64,000 nucleotides of DNA from Impatiens glandulifera (GCF_907164915.1 NC_061863.1:40149382-40213381), one strand, 5' to 3'; shown: positions 31,571 through 43,405, counted from the stretch's first letter. Notes: a model not told the origin generated them from the letters alone. Translations and numbers: made by a program.

Positions 31571-33866
31571 TGTTAGAGTCTAAAATCAAGGCTTCGGTCC
31601 TATAATAATTTCAGCAACCTTTCTCGGCACCCATTCTCGGTCCTATGGTGCACATGGGCCAGATTTCTATTTTGTTTTATTAATATTTTGTTCTGATTTA
31701 CTTTTCTATTTTACAAACCGAATTCTGTTATTTTCTAGTAGTTGTTGTAACCGAATATTTTGGGGGCAAAACATCACCTATATAAGGCTGATCTTTCTTC
31801 CCAATGACCCATGAATGGAACAATGAAGATATGAACTTCGGCCCCATTTTTCTATTATTATTTACTATGAATTGTTTGGCATAGACAAACAATATTTCTC
31901 TCCCACCCTTGGTTCTTCTATCCCCTCCCCCAAATTCTCTATCAAAACCTTCCGCTGCCCTTTGATTATAGAATTTCCACTGGTCTTAGAGATCAAGAAC
32001 TTGATTCTTGAACCCAAAACACACCTTATGAAACAAGTCGTAACATTCTTGGTATTAGAGCAAGACGGTCCTTAAATGAAAGAAACCCAATAGCAACAAA
32101 GATGGATGATCTTAAGACCCTACTCGAAGGGCTGACCCAACAATATGCCTCCATGAATACTGCCCTGCAACAACACATGATCGAACAGGCTGCCTTGCAC
32201 AATGCCTTTCAGCAAAATATGGACAGAAGGTATGCTGCTGGAAAAATCTTGACAGCCACTGAAAGATGTGCGTTTAATAATGGCCAAGATCCCCGCACCC
32301 GACCCTATGATATTGCTTCTTGCTGCCTTCCTTCAACCCGGCTCACAAATGTTAATATTCCTGAATTTGATGGGACTGATTTGGAGGGCTGACTCTTATT
32401 TACCGAGCAAGTCTTTAGGGTGAGCAAGACGAATGATGCCACAAAGCTAGACATTGTCCGCACTCACGTCTCAAAAGAGGCAAGAACGTGGAATGAATCA
32501 TATTTGTAGAATCGCAACCAAAAGGTAGCCTTGACGTGGGATGCATTCAAGAGGGATCTCTTGCTGCGATTCGGTCGCAGGCCCTTGTATAGCGCCAAGC
32601 CGCCGCTGCTGTCCAAACCATGCATTGTTAACACGTTCTGGTCGAGTACAAACCGGACAACCGATCCCAAGGAAGACCGACGCTATACTTGCAATGAAAA
32701 TTGGGAGCCCAATCATAGGTGCAAATCCAAAATATTCATGGCCCCGACTAACCAGCAAGAAGTCCAAGAAGTCGTCCAAGAATCAGGTTTTTATGACCCA
32801 CCTTTGCTGCTTGAGACAAGGGACGAACGTGTCATTATTTTGCACACTTTCACGGTCCAGCAGGGTACCCCTCGGTCGCGGGTCAACATAATACAAGGCA
32901 ACCAGCTAGAAAAGGCCTTGGATAATTATAATGTTGCTGCCACGGTACAAATAAAGAGAAAAAACGAATGCCAAAGTATTTCGCTTGTTTTGGAAGACGC
33001 TCCTGAAAATTTCCAGCACATAATTAAAGGGCTCAACCAGCAACCCAACAACCGACCACCAGCCAGGAAGGTAGTTAGAAAACATGGTTATGTTGTTGCA
33101 CATTTGTTGTTGGTCTGGATAAAGGACTGGGCTTGGTTGTTTGAAAACATTGTAGAGTATGCCCGGAAGAAAAATGGCCATTTTCTGCACCTAGCGTGTT
33201 GGGCCGAAGGAATGACTGATGTAGAGCGGGAAGACCGAAGGCTTCTAAGAAATGCGGTCCTAGACTCCGACACATGCTGGACTTGCTGAAGTCCGACCGA
33301 ATTCTTTGAAATTTTGAGCATGCACATTAGAGGCTCGGAAGACCACAGTCTTTTTCGTCGAGGGCGACAAATGTTGAAGGGGGGGTTAATGTTAGGGTCT
33401 AAAATCAAGGCCTCGGTCCTAGAATAATTCAAGCAACCTTTCTCGGCACCCGTTCTCGGTCCTATGGTGCACATGGGTCTGATTTCTGTTTTGTTGTATT
33501 AATATTTTGTTTTGCTTTCCTTTTCTATTTTACAAACCGAATTCTGTTATTTTCTAGTAGTTGTTGTAACCGAATATTCTAGGGCAAGACATCACCTATA
33601 TAAGGCTGATCTTTCTTCCCCAAGGACCCATGAAGGGAACAATGAAGATATGAACTTCGGCCACATTTGTCTATTATTATTTACTATGGACTGTTTGACA
33701 TAGACAAACAGTATTTCTCTTTGCACCATTGGTTCTTCTATCCCTTCCCCCCAAATTCTCTATCAAAACTTTCCGTTGCCCTTTGATTATAGAATTTTCA
33801 CCGGTCTTAGAGATCAAGAACTTGATTCTTGAACCCAAAACACACCTTACGAAACAAGTCGTAACA
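31571..33866 (+). mobile_element. Gypsy-like non-autonomous LTR element, element 3 (left arm)
   Basis: LTRs at 31571-32045 and 33390-33866 (475 and 477 bp; TGTTAG...GTAACA), a Met-type primer site TTGGTATTAGAGC at 32049-32061, and a purine tract TTGAAGGGGGGGTTAA before the 3' LTR. Between them is only a broken gag and a remnant. It lies 99 bp after the acyltransferase stop, so its LTR could affect that gene's 3' end. Target duplication is unclear. Confidence 0.8.
32102..33289 (+). pseudogene. Broken Gypsy gag and remnant
   Basis: Starts MDDLKTLLEGLTQQYASM with the Gypsy Gag core (NIPEFDGTDLEG, then KLDIVRTHVSKEARTW and LTWDAFKRDLLLRFG), but stops by TGA after 96 codons (likely from TGG; shared by both arms) and by a later TAG. 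Further on, CNENWEPNHRC resembles the zinc-binding end of Gag. No protease, RT or integrase is recognisable, so this is a deletion derivative. Confidence 0.7.
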
Positions 33867-34428
33867 TAAATGTTATCAGTATTTTCCACAATTTGCATTA
33901 CAATTTAAAAAAAAAAACATAAGTAATATATATGTTTTGAAAAAATGACAATGAAAATAATGGCTGCCATTGAATACTAATTGAGTTATCTAATAGCTTA
34001 AAATTTGCAATACCGACATGATCTTCAAAGTTTATAAAAGTAACTGTATTTGTATATATATAAACTAAAAAAATTAGTGTACTAACCATAAAAAACAATT
34101 TGTTCAAATATAATAAAAAAAATAAACCTCATGAATTTTGTTTAAGAATATTATAATTTTATTAAATAAGTTTCATCATTTTATTACTTTCAAGCACAAT
34201 TATCAATTGATAAAAGGAAAATTATAATCCGATCACAATAAACACTAAGCCAATACATGATAAATAGTGAAGATTTATAATCTAAATAAAACACTTTAAT
34301 TCAAGAATAATAATCTTACATTAGATTTTAAACAAGATTAATAAAATATTTGTGAGAAGGGTTAAGCCTATCAATACAACAATGATTCGACTTTCAAAAA
34401 CAATAACTTGAAATATGTTTTTTTTACG
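33867..34428. other. AT-rich intergenic DNA, no gene seen
   Basis: Low-complexity A/T sequence on the inner side of element 3; nothing recognisable. Confidence 0.6.
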
Positions 34429-35495
34429 TTAATATGTTTTGACTAGTTTTAACACGTTTTAGCACGTTTTTAGCATTTTTAACATGTTTTTCACATTTTT
34501 GTCATGTTTAACATGTTTTTCACGTTTTAGCATGTTAACGTGTGAAAAACGTATTAAACGTGTCAAACGTGAAAAATGTGAAAAACGTATTAAACATGTC
34601 AAAAACGTGTTAAATATGCCAAAACGTGTTAAACATGCCAAAAACATGAAAAACATTTGAAAAAACGTATTAAACATGTTAAAATCGTGTTAAACGTGCC
34701 AAAACGTGTGAAAAACGTGTTAACACGTTTTTTATGTTTTTGACATATTTAATTTAACACATCTTGACACGTTTTCACGATAAAGACACATTTAACACAT
34801 TTTGAAACGTTTTTCACGATTTTGGCACGTTGAACACGTTTTTCACGTTTTTGACACGTTTAACACGTTTTAACATGTATAACACATTTTTAGCACGTTT
34901 AACACGTTTTAAACATGTTTAACACAATTTTGACATGTTTAACACATTTTTTACATGTTTAACACGTTTTTCACATTTTGGCACATTTTTGACATGTTGA
35001 ACACGTTTAACACGTTTTTGGCTCATTTAACACAATTTTAGCATATTTAACACGTTTTGGTATTATTCCATATTTTTCACGTTTTTCGCATTTTTTGTAC
35101 GTTTTTCACATTTTTGGCACGTTTAACACGTTTTTGACATTTAAACACGTTTTTGCACATTTAATATATTTTTGACATGTTTAACATGTTTTTTGTATGT
35201 TAACACGTTTTGACTAGTTTTAACACGTTTTAGCACGTTTAACACGTTTTTGGCATTTTTAACATGTTTTTCACGTTTTTGTCATGTTTAACATGTTTTT
35301 CACGTTTTAGCACATTTAACGTGTGAAAACGTATTAAACGTGTTAAAATTTTGAGAAACGTGTTAAACGTGAAAAATGTGAAAATGTATTAAACATGTCA
35401 AAAACGTGTTAAACGTGCCAAAACATGTTAAACGTGCCAAATCGTGTTAAACGTGACAAAAACATGAAAAACGTTTGAAAAAACGTGTTAAACAA
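34429..35495. repeat. ACACGTTTT/AAACGTGTT repeat field with internal inversions
   Basis: About 1.07 kb of short words such as TTTAACACGTTTTTCACGTTTT, which flip to GTGTTAAACGTGAAAAACG at about 34540-34735 and 35325-35495. A block of about 280 bp starting at 34429 recurs as a direct copy from about 35197. The inverted halves can fold on each other. No protein frame. Confidence 0.75.
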
Positions 35496-35810
35496 CAACC
35501 AAATGAACACCGAAGTTACTTATGAGTCTCGAGATCCATCCAACGATGGGATGGTAGTGTATTGCATAAAAGAAAACTAGTGAAAAAGGTAGAATCTCAT
35601 AGGCATAAAATGTTGGGGTGAAACAACAAAGAAACTCATCATATCGAAAGGATGACAATGTGTTGACTAAATAACCAGTAAAGAATCACATATGATTGGA
35701 TTAAGACTAATAAAAATATGGGCATTGACTACTGGGATAAAAAAACAACCGAAAACAAAACTATATTGTGTAGCCTAAGAACAAATTTTTTGCTCGAGTA
35801 CCATGTTAGA

Positions 35811-35825
35811 ATATATAAGGAGATT
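35811..35825 (+). repeat. Target-site duplication, 5' copy
   Basis: ATATATAAGGAGATT, identical to 38265-38279. Confidence 0.75.
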
Positions 35826-38264
35826 GATTTGAGGACTCATAAGCATACAAGCAAATGAAACCCTAGGAAGAGATAAAAATGTAAGGAGATTTGAAAGGAA
35901 GCGCGATCGGCAAAAGAGACACAACACAATTGGCACGATGACACGATAGGCACATGCGACACGATAGGCATGATTTTTTCTTGCATCGTAAGTCATCAAA
36001 TCAACATCAGAATCTCCATTGATTAAAGGAAGCGCGATCGGCACAAGCGACAAAGCACGATCGACACGGGCGATACGATAGGCACAGGCGACACTGCACG
36101 ATCGACATTAGTGGCACGATATAGCCTTGCGTCGTAAGTCATCCATTAAGTGTTGCTAGTCTAGGGTTTTTTGTGAAGTTGTTAGTGCCGCTGGAATTTG
36201 TCCTCGATTGCAGTTTATTTGTGACCATCTTTTAGGGTTTCTACAATTAACCTGTTATATTACTTTGTTTATGCCATTATGGGGAAGGGGAAGAACAAAA
36301 GTAATAAATTTACAGAAGTAAGGGAGTTCATTCTGAAAAAATTAAGAATATTGCAGGAAAAGAGATTGAGAGGATAGCTGATGAAATTATCCAAGAAATG
36401 TAGGAGGAAAACAAACTAAATCAACAAATCCTGTAGAAATTCATGTAGAAAATAATGTAGGAAAACAGGGCAACAAAGAGTGAGTATGGAAGGTTGGTTA
36501 TAACGAAAGACCAAACTATTTGGTCTTAAAAACCAAATTATCAAACTCATGATACATGCCAAGAAGGGAAAAATCACAATCAGTAAAGAGAGAGTTCAAC
36601 AAATAACAGTTCAACTCAATATTTATTATCTTCAGAACTGAAATTTTTTGAAGAAAGTAGAATATGAGGAGATAATTAAATGGTTAGTTGATGCAATAAA
36701 TAAGCCGATAAAGGCTCCCAAATCCAAGACCTACACTATCAGAAGTAATTCAACATAGAAAGTCAATAAAGTATGGTGGAATAATGCAGAAAAAAATCTG
36801 AAAATCATTCCTACAAAGGAAAAGTCTACTTGGGGATATCCAAATAAAGGTAGAGGTACTCAACTCTCCTTTTAAATTCAAATTGCCTTCTAAAGTAGAG
36901 GAAAAATATATTAAAGACTGAGAGTTTGTGGTGGTTCAAAACTTCATTGGGAAAAACATATTATCATTCCCAACTACCAAAGATGCTCTAATTATACAGT
37001 GGGGGAGAAAAGGACTTGAAAAAGTTTATATAAACATACATGACATTTACTTCCTATAGTTTAAAAATGGATCAAATTTGAAAGAAATCTTGGAGAAAAT
37101 ACATACTTACATAGGATCAAATTGTATGAAGCTGGAAAAGTGGTATGAAGAGATGAATCTATAGAGTAGACCAAAGTAAATGGCCCAAATTTGGTTCAAG
37201 CTCTAAAATATTATAGCCCACATTTACAATGATGAAACAATTAGTCATTTTGCAGGCACAACTGGGAAACTATTATATATGGACTCGATAACTGATGAAG
37301 GTGAGCACTTGTCCTTTGCTAGAATTAGCATTGAAGTGCATCATAGGATTATCCTGCCAATGAAAATGGCAGTTGTTGACAGAAAAGGAAAGTATAATAT
37401 AATGAAGATCTTTTATGAATGAAAACAAAAAATGTGTGCTTTCTGTAACACTTTCCTGCACAATGTATGTGATAAAGCTAAAGAAGAAGAGCAGAAGAAT
37501 CAAGAAACAGGAAAGAAAAAGAAGGAAACAGATGAGGCTAATTTTAAAGATCAAACATTTGTAGAAAAAATCAATAAGGATTCTGGGAAAAAAGAAAGCA
37601 GTGAAGAAAAGAAAGTAAAGGGAATAAAGGTAAAGAGGAAAATAAAATTTTCTGTAATGTAAAGAATTGTGATGAAAATGGAAGATGAACCTCAAGTTGT
37701 TGTTGAAGAAACTCAAAAAGAAGACACTTAGAATTTCAAAGCTGAAACAGAGAATTATATAGCCGATAAAGAAGATTCCAAAATCGATGTGTAGTCTAAA
37801 GCTGAAGTTGAAGATGAAGATAAGGAAGACAAGAATACATAAATTCAAGTTGAAGATAACAAAGGTAAAATCCCTGAAATTTTCAGAAACAGTTATTTCT
37901 ATCAAATCAAAACGGGCTCATACAAAGAGAAAATTTAAAATGATAAACAACAATACTCATCATCATTTTCAATACAATCTCCTTTCATCGTTAGAGGAAG
38001 AGGAATAGGAAGGAGAAGAAGGTCTCTCAATGAAAACAGATGGCATGTGAAATGTCAGGATGGGATAGTTAGGTTTGAATGTAGTCTTTTTTGTTTGTAA
38101 TCTCTGTTTTTTAGAATGTATAAATACTACTAATTAATTTTTTTTAGGGTTTTTTTGATTGTTATTCATCATCATAGCTATGATTTGTCTAGTTTTGATT
38201 TCTAATCCTCCCACTTTTAGAATTTTAATGAAATAATTTTAACCGTTTTTCAAAAAAATATTAT
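35826..38264 (+). mobile_element. ORF1-only LINE-derived retroposon, complete insertion
   Basis: Bounded by a perfect 15-bp target duplication and ending in an A-rich tail (TTTTTCAAAAAAATATT), the hallmarks of target-primed retroposition. The order is GCACGATCG-type minisatellite leader (about 35895-36125), ORF1, then a short 3' region. There is no room for an RT ORF: only about 160 bp follow ORF1. It therefore needs a LINE partner to move. A truncated relative is at 13310-14597. Confidence 0.7.
36279..38100 (+). pseudogene. LINE-type ORF1 (DUF4283-like), many stops
   Basis: ATG at 36279 (MGKGKNKSNKF). The reading is broken by several stops and shifts but is recognisable: VQQITVQLNIYYLQNW, KAPKSKTYTI, DALIIQWGRKGLEKVY, then the DUF4283-like TGKLLYMDSITDEG, LSFARISIEV and a Cys motif MCAFCNTF. 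This matches plant LINE ORF1 proteins, which coat element RNA. A Lys/Glu-rich middle is followed by an Arg-rich end (RGRGIGRRRRSLNENRWHVK). Too damaged to make protein. Confidence 0.65.
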
Positions 38265-38279
38265 ATATATAAGGAGATT
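38265..38279 (+). repeat. Target-site duplication, 3' copy
   Basis: Second copy of ATATATAAGGAGATT, directly after the A-rich tail. Confidence 0.75.
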
Positions 38280-39247
38280 TTATTAAATTTTTATTTAGAG
38301 TTACATAAGATACCTCTAGTATAAAAATTAAATTAGATTTATAAGAAAACTAATATAATATTAATATTATAAAAAAAAAATATCTCAAGTTAATGGAAAA
38401 CAACTTGAAATCAAAAAGAAATTAAGACCGTGAGTAGAAATTAATTTCGAATTTATAACCTTTTAAAAATTATTTAATTTTAACTTAAAAACAATCCAAA
38501 TAGAAAACGTTAAAAGATGAATAAAATATTTTATTATATTAAACTAGATCTTTGAATCCTAGGTTTAATTAAAACATGAATAAAATATATTATACTAGAT
38601 CTTATCTTTGAATCCTAGCTAGGTCTAATTATTCAAAGTTATTAAACTGTAAAGAATTCTATAATTAATTTTAAAATCAGTTTGATGTTTTCAGATAAAA
38701 AATATCATGAATTGATGAATAAATCTATTTCACTTCCTCCAAATCTATCTTCAATATTTATTATTATGGAATCTCTTATCTCACTTTTCAATTCAATTTC
38801 ATGTTAGATTTAATCGGAAAGATTTCTATAAATCAAATTTTATAATTTGTCTCATGTTTAGATTCACCAAATCCAAATTCAATTTACTTAGATATTCACT
38901 AAATTAAATGATTCCACTCAAATCATAACAAGACATTGACAAATTTTAGACTTAATTGAACCACAAGATAAGATGTAATCAAATCATGAACACAACCCCA
39001 TTAATTCATTTCTTAAAACTTCAAATAAGACATTGAAACTCATTTTTACTCAAACTCTCAAAGATCTTCACATTTGTCAATATTGTTATATGATTGGCCA
39101 TCATTAAATGTGTTGATATAAATGTGTAATCAATACCCGGTTAATTGCAAATAATGAAACTTTTGAATAGTGGTAATAACTATTGGATTAAGTGGAAATT
39201 TTAACACTTACAATAATAGTGATGGATATCACCATCCATATGAACAA
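38280..39247. other. AT-rich intergenic DNA, no gene seen
   Basis: No reading frame or structure that I can identify. Confidence 0.6.
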
Positions 39248-39415
39248 TACATATATACTTTTAAATCGCTAAACAATACATATATACTTTTAAATCGCTA
39301 AACAATACAAATACACTTTTAAATCGATAAACAATACAAATACACTTTAAATCCCTAAACAATACATATATACTTTTTAATCACTAAACAATACAAATAC
39401 ACTTTTAAATCGCTA
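39248..39415. repeat. ~29-bp minisatellite, six copies
   Basis: Imperfect copies of AAACAATACATATATACTTT followed by TAAATCGCT. It ends six bases from the MADS stop codon, so it forms the immediate 3' flank of that gene. Confidence 0.8.
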
Positions 39416-39420
39416 GTTAG

Positions 39421-39903
39421 CTAGCATGTTATGCGGTTGTCGACCTCCTGTTTAATCATCTCCAATAAGGCCTTCATCGCAAGGGGATCATCTCCATTAC
39501 TCTTCTCTCCAGCAATAATCTCGTCTAATATCCACCCAGTCAGCTTTGCCGCATCGCTGCTGCTGCTACTACTATCGTCTTCATTTCTCGTGGATGGAAG
39601 ACCATTTCTCGTGGATGGAAGACCAGCCAAACTCAGATAATTGTCGACAATTTCATCAACAGACGTGCCGTCTCCGCCGTCGGTGGTGTACAGATGACCC
39701 GCCGGTGAGAAGGCAATGGCGGCGATCTTACAGCCAGTACTTTTGCGGTATTGATCCGCCTTCTTAAAGAGGCCCATTCTCCGTTTGGAGAAGGCCACCG
39801 ATTTCTGCTTTTTATTATCAATTCTTTCTATCTGGATCTTCTTTTTTCCCGTCCCAAAATTCTTCTCTCTTTTATCACATTGGTTGATCGTTTCCTTCGT
39901 CAT
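39421..39903 (-). CDS. Type I MADS-box protein, AGL62-like (160 aa)
   Basis: Nuclear DNA-binding transcription factor; type I M-alpha relatives act in gametophyte and endosperm. The MADS domain spans about residues 17-77: GKKKIQIERIDNKKQKSVAF, then FSKRRMGLFKKA and GCKIAAIAFSPAGHLY. The K domain is absent, as expected for type I. Oddities: the conserved ELxxLCG segment reads QYRKSTGCK; the peptide GLPSTRN is doubled by a 21-bp tandem duplication near 39595; the C-terminus is short. The coding part is one exon, with ATG just after a good splice acceptor. It is the only host gene in the spacer and is single copy in this window. Expression is unknown; many type I genes are weakly expressed or decaying. 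Confidence 0.85.
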   Translation of the reverse strand: MTKETINQCDKREKNFGTGKKKIQIERIDNKKQKSVAFSKRRMGLFKKADQYRKSTGCKIAAIAFSPAGHLYTTDGGDGTSVDEIVDNYLSLAGLPSTRNGLPSTRNEDDSSSSSSDAAKLTGWILDEIIAGEKSNGDDPLAMKALLEMIKQEVDNRITC

Positions 39904-39907
39904 TACT

Positions 39908-40396
39908 CTGAAACAATATTAATAATGCAATGAGATATAATAAAAAAAGATGATCATCTGTAACAACTAATATAAATTAATAATACATGCACACGACTAA
40001 CATAAATTAATAATTATACATGCAGAAAATCATAAGTAGATCAGATCGCTTCTTAAGTCGTGTTTAGGGTTTTAGGGTTTGGAGCAAGTGAGTCGTCGTT
40101 AAGTTCGGTATTACTGGAAGACTCTAATGCAGGTATTGGATGAACCATCCATCATGCAATTCTTCGAGGAGAATGATTTCGGTTTGATGATTGTAGATGG
40201 ATAATTAAGTTGAGTTTCGTCGGTCGGAGAAGGGATGGAGAATTGAGACCAAACTTTGAAAAAGAACATGTATAGATAGAGTCTTCGGAGAAGCATTGAG
40301 AATGTGCAAATGAAGCTTGATAATCAAAAATGGCGAAGAAGATTGCGAATATAAACATTGAAGATAATGAACAAATTATAATGCAAAATCACATAC
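39908..40396 (-). other. Predicted 5'-UTR intron of the MADS gene
   Basis: On the minus strand the donor CAG|GTATGT is at 40399-40391 and the acceptor TTGTTTCAG|A ends at 39908, four bases before the ATG. The interval is 489 bp and AT-rich in part. Splicing is predicted from consensus only. Confidence 0.5.
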
Positions 40397-40540
40397 CTGT
40401 TTGTAGAATTATCTTCAAGAAGGATCTCGATCCGTTCTCAATCTGTAAAATCAGTAATATCCGAAAGAGATTATACGAACAGAACAGTTCTTGAATCTAA
40501 TGCAGAATTTGACGTTAATGGCGTTTTCTAATTAGGGTTC

Positions 40541-40550
40541 ATATTTATAT
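40541..40550 (-). promoter_or_regulatory. TATA box of the MADS gene
   Basis: The minus strand reads AATATAAATA about 145 bp upstream of the predicted donor site, giving room for a short non-coding first exon. Confidence 0.4.
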
Positions 40551-40559
40551 TAACGATGG

Positions 40560-41179
40560 GATGAAAACTAAATTATTTTTTCATTCTATGGGCTTTATTT
40601 GGGCCCAAATCTAATGAAGTTATATCTTCTTTTAATTAATTTATTATCTTCATGGACTATTTTTTTTTATATCAAATTGTTTAATATCATCTTTAGCATC
40701 AATTTTTTAATCAACTTATACAATTTTTTTTATAAGTTAAATTAATTTTTCAAAATATAAAATAACAATATTTTAATAAATTAAATTTATCAAATATATT
40801 TATATTTTATTTAATATTCAACTAATATATATAAAATAAACAAAGAATTTTATTTAAATTAGTAAGAATTTACACTAAAAAATAAATAAATATAAGTATA
40901 AAATTATAATTATTATTTATATATTTATAATTTAAAAAATATTTTCAATATTTATTAATAAAAGAAACTTAATATTTATAATATTTAATTTATATATATA
41001 AAATAAATTTTATAATTTTATATTCAATCAACTATTAAATAAATAAATATCTATATTATATATATAATATTATATTTTACTTTATATATAATATTATATT
41101 TTACCCTAATAAAGTACACCTAATTAGACCGTCATAGTCCTCTCTTCACCATTCTTTAAACCCTCACTAAACTTTCAAT
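40560..41179. other. AT-rich intergenic DNA, no gene seen
   Basis: Very high A/T with ATATAT runs; no gene seen before the gap. Confidence 0.6.
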
Positions 41180-41679
41180 NNNNNNNNNNNNNNNNNNNNN
41201 NNNNNNNNNNNNNNNNNNNNNNNNNNNNNNNNNNNNNNNNNNNNNNNNNNNNNNNNNNNNNNNNNNNNNNNNNNNNNNNNNNNNNNNNNNNNNNNNNNNN
41301 NNNNNNNNNNNNNNNNNNNNNNNNNNNNNNNNNNNNNNNNNNNNNNNNNNNNNNNNNNNNNNNNNNNNNNNNNNNNNNNNNNNNNNNNNNNNNNNNNNNN
41401 NNNNNNNNNNNNNNNNNNNNNNNNNNNNNNNNNNNNNNNNNNNNNNNNNNNNNNNNNNNNNNNNNNNNNNNNNNNNNNNNNNNNNNNNNNNNNNNNNNNN
41501 NNNNNNNNNNNNNNNNNNNNNNNNNNNNNNNNNNNNNNNNNNNNNNNNNNNNNNNNNNNNNNNNNNNNNNNNNNNNNNNNNNNNNNNNNNNNNNNNNNNN
41601 NNNNNNNNNNNNNNNNNNNNNNNNNNNNNNNNNNNNNNNNNNNNNNNNNNNNNNNNNNNNNNNNNNNNNNNNNNNNNNN
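41180..41679. other. Assembly gap, exactly 500 N
   Basis: A round 500-base run of N, usually a placeholder for unknown length. The right inverted-repeat arm begins at the base after it. Confidence 0.99.
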
Positions 41680-43275
41680 TCCGGGCATACTCTACAATGT
41701 TTTCAAACAACCAAGCCCAGTCCTTTATCCAGACCAGCAACACATGTGCAACAACATAACCATGTTTTCTAACTACCTTTCTGGCTGGTGGTCGGTTGTT
41801 GGGTTGCTGGTTGGGCCCTTTGATTATGTGTTGGAAATTTTCAGGAGCGTCTTCCAAAACAAGCGAAACACTTTGGCATTCGTTTTTTCTCTTTATTTGT
41901 ACCGTGGCAGCAACATTATAATTATCCAAGGCCTTTTCTAGCTGGTTGCCTTGTATTATGTTGACCCGCGACCGAGGGGTACCCTGCTGGACCGTGAAAA
42001 TGTGCAAAATAATGACACGTTCGTCCCTTGTCTCAAGCAGCAAAGGTGGGTCATAAAAACCTGATTCTTGGACGAGTTCTTGGACTTCTTGCTAATTAGC
42101 CGAGGCCATGAATATTTTGGATTTGCACCTATGATTGGGCTCCCGATTTTCATTGCAAGTATAGCGTCGGTCTTCCTTGGGATCGGTAGTCCGGTTTGTG
42201 CTCGGCCAGACCGTGTTAACAATGCATGGTTTGGGCAGCAGCGGCGGCTTGCACTATACAAGGGCCTGCAACCGAATCGCAACAAGAGATCCCTCTTGAA
42301 TGCATCCCACGTCAAGGATACCTTTTGGTTGCGATTATGCAAATATGATTCATGCCACGTTCTTGCCTCTTTTGAGACGTGAGTGCGGACAATGTCTAGC
42401 TTTGTGGCATCATTCGTCTTGCTCACCCTAAAGACTTGCTCGGTAAATAAGAGTCATTCCTCTAAATCAGTCCCATCAAATTCAGGAATATTAACATTTG
42501 TGAGCCGGGTTGGAGGAAGGTAGCAAGAAGCAATATAATAGGGTCGGGTGCGGGGATCTTGGCCATTATTAAACGCACATCTTTCAATGGCTGTCAAGAT
42601 TTTTCCAGCAGCATACCTTCTGTCCATATTTTGTTGAAAGGCATTGTGCAAGACAACCTGTTCGGTCATGTGTTTTTGCAGGGCAGTATTCATGGATGCA
42701 TATTGTTGGGTCAGCCCTTCGAGTAGGGTCTTAAGATCATCCATCTTTGTTGATATCGGGTTTTTTTCATTTGAGGATCGTCTTGCTCTGATACCAAGAA
42801 TGTTACGACTTGTTTCGTAAGGTGTGTTTTGGGTTCAAGAATCAAGTTTTTGATCTCTAAGACCAGTGGAAATTCTATAATCAAAGGGCAGCGGAAGGTT
42901 TTGATAGAGAATTTGGGGGGAGGGGATAGAAGAACCAAGGGTGGAAGAGAAATATTGTTTGTCTATGTCAAACAGTCTATAGTAAATAATAATAGACAAA
43001 TGGGGTCGAAGTTCATATCTTCATTGTTTCATTCATGGGTCCTTGGGGAAGAAAGATTAGCCTTATATAGGTGATGTCTTGCTCTAGAATATTCGATTAC
43101 AACAACTGCTAGAAAATAACAGAATTCGGTTTATAAATAGGAAAGGAAAGCAAAACAAAATATTAATACAACAAAACAGAAATATGACCCATGTGCACCA
43201 TAGGACCGAGAACGGGTGCCGAGAAAGGTTGCTGAAATTATTCTAGGACTAAGGCCTTGATTTTAGACTCTAACA
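41680..43275 (-). mobile_element. Element 3 copy in right arm, cut by the gap
   Basis: Minus-strand mirror of 31571-33170. Its 5' LTR is at 42801-43275 (475 bp) with the primer site on its inner side. Gag starts at 42744 (MDDLKTLLEGL) and carries the same TGA after 96 codons. A codon that is TAG in the left arm is CAT here. The 3' LTR, if present, is in the gap. Confidence 0.8.
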
Positions 43276-43354
43276 CATTATTATATATTTGAGATGTGAA
43301 ATGGGGGGATTCGTTTAATTTATTTATGTTTATTTAATTATTTGTTTTGGAAAG

Positions 43355-43358
<4 letters not shown>

Positions 43359-43400
<42 letters not shown>
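43359..43400. repeat. (AT)n microsatellite
   Basis: About 40 bp of ATATAT between element 3 and the acyltransferase stop; the left-arm counterpart is much shorter (about 31478-31492), showing slippage since the arms parted. Confidence 0.9.
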
Positions 43401-43402
<2 letters not shown>

Positions 43403-43405
43403 CAT

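Larger units (their letters stand above)
16258..33866. repeat. Left arm of a ~17-21 kb inverted repeat
   Basis: From about 16258 inward the sequence is the reverse complement of 62633 back to 41680: same order of insert, LTRs, gag, accessory ORF, acyltransferase and Gypsy-like derivative. Demonstrable match ends near 33170 because the other arm stops at the N gap. The arms differ by scattered substitutions, repeat-number changes and one 3.6 kb insertion in the right arm. Confidence 0.9.

Noticed and set aside
34459..34677. 72-codon frame in the ACACGTTTT field
   Set aside because: Short repeated words give a repeated Phe/Leu/Arg peptide with no support.
37273..37905. 210-codon open frame on the minus strand
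   Set aside because: It is antisense to the Lys/Glu-rich part of the ORF1 pseudogene and gives only Phe/Leu/Ile-rich low-complexity protein.
41156..42043. Open frames running through the N gap
   Set aside because: They translate unknown bases; only the part outside the gap is real sequence.
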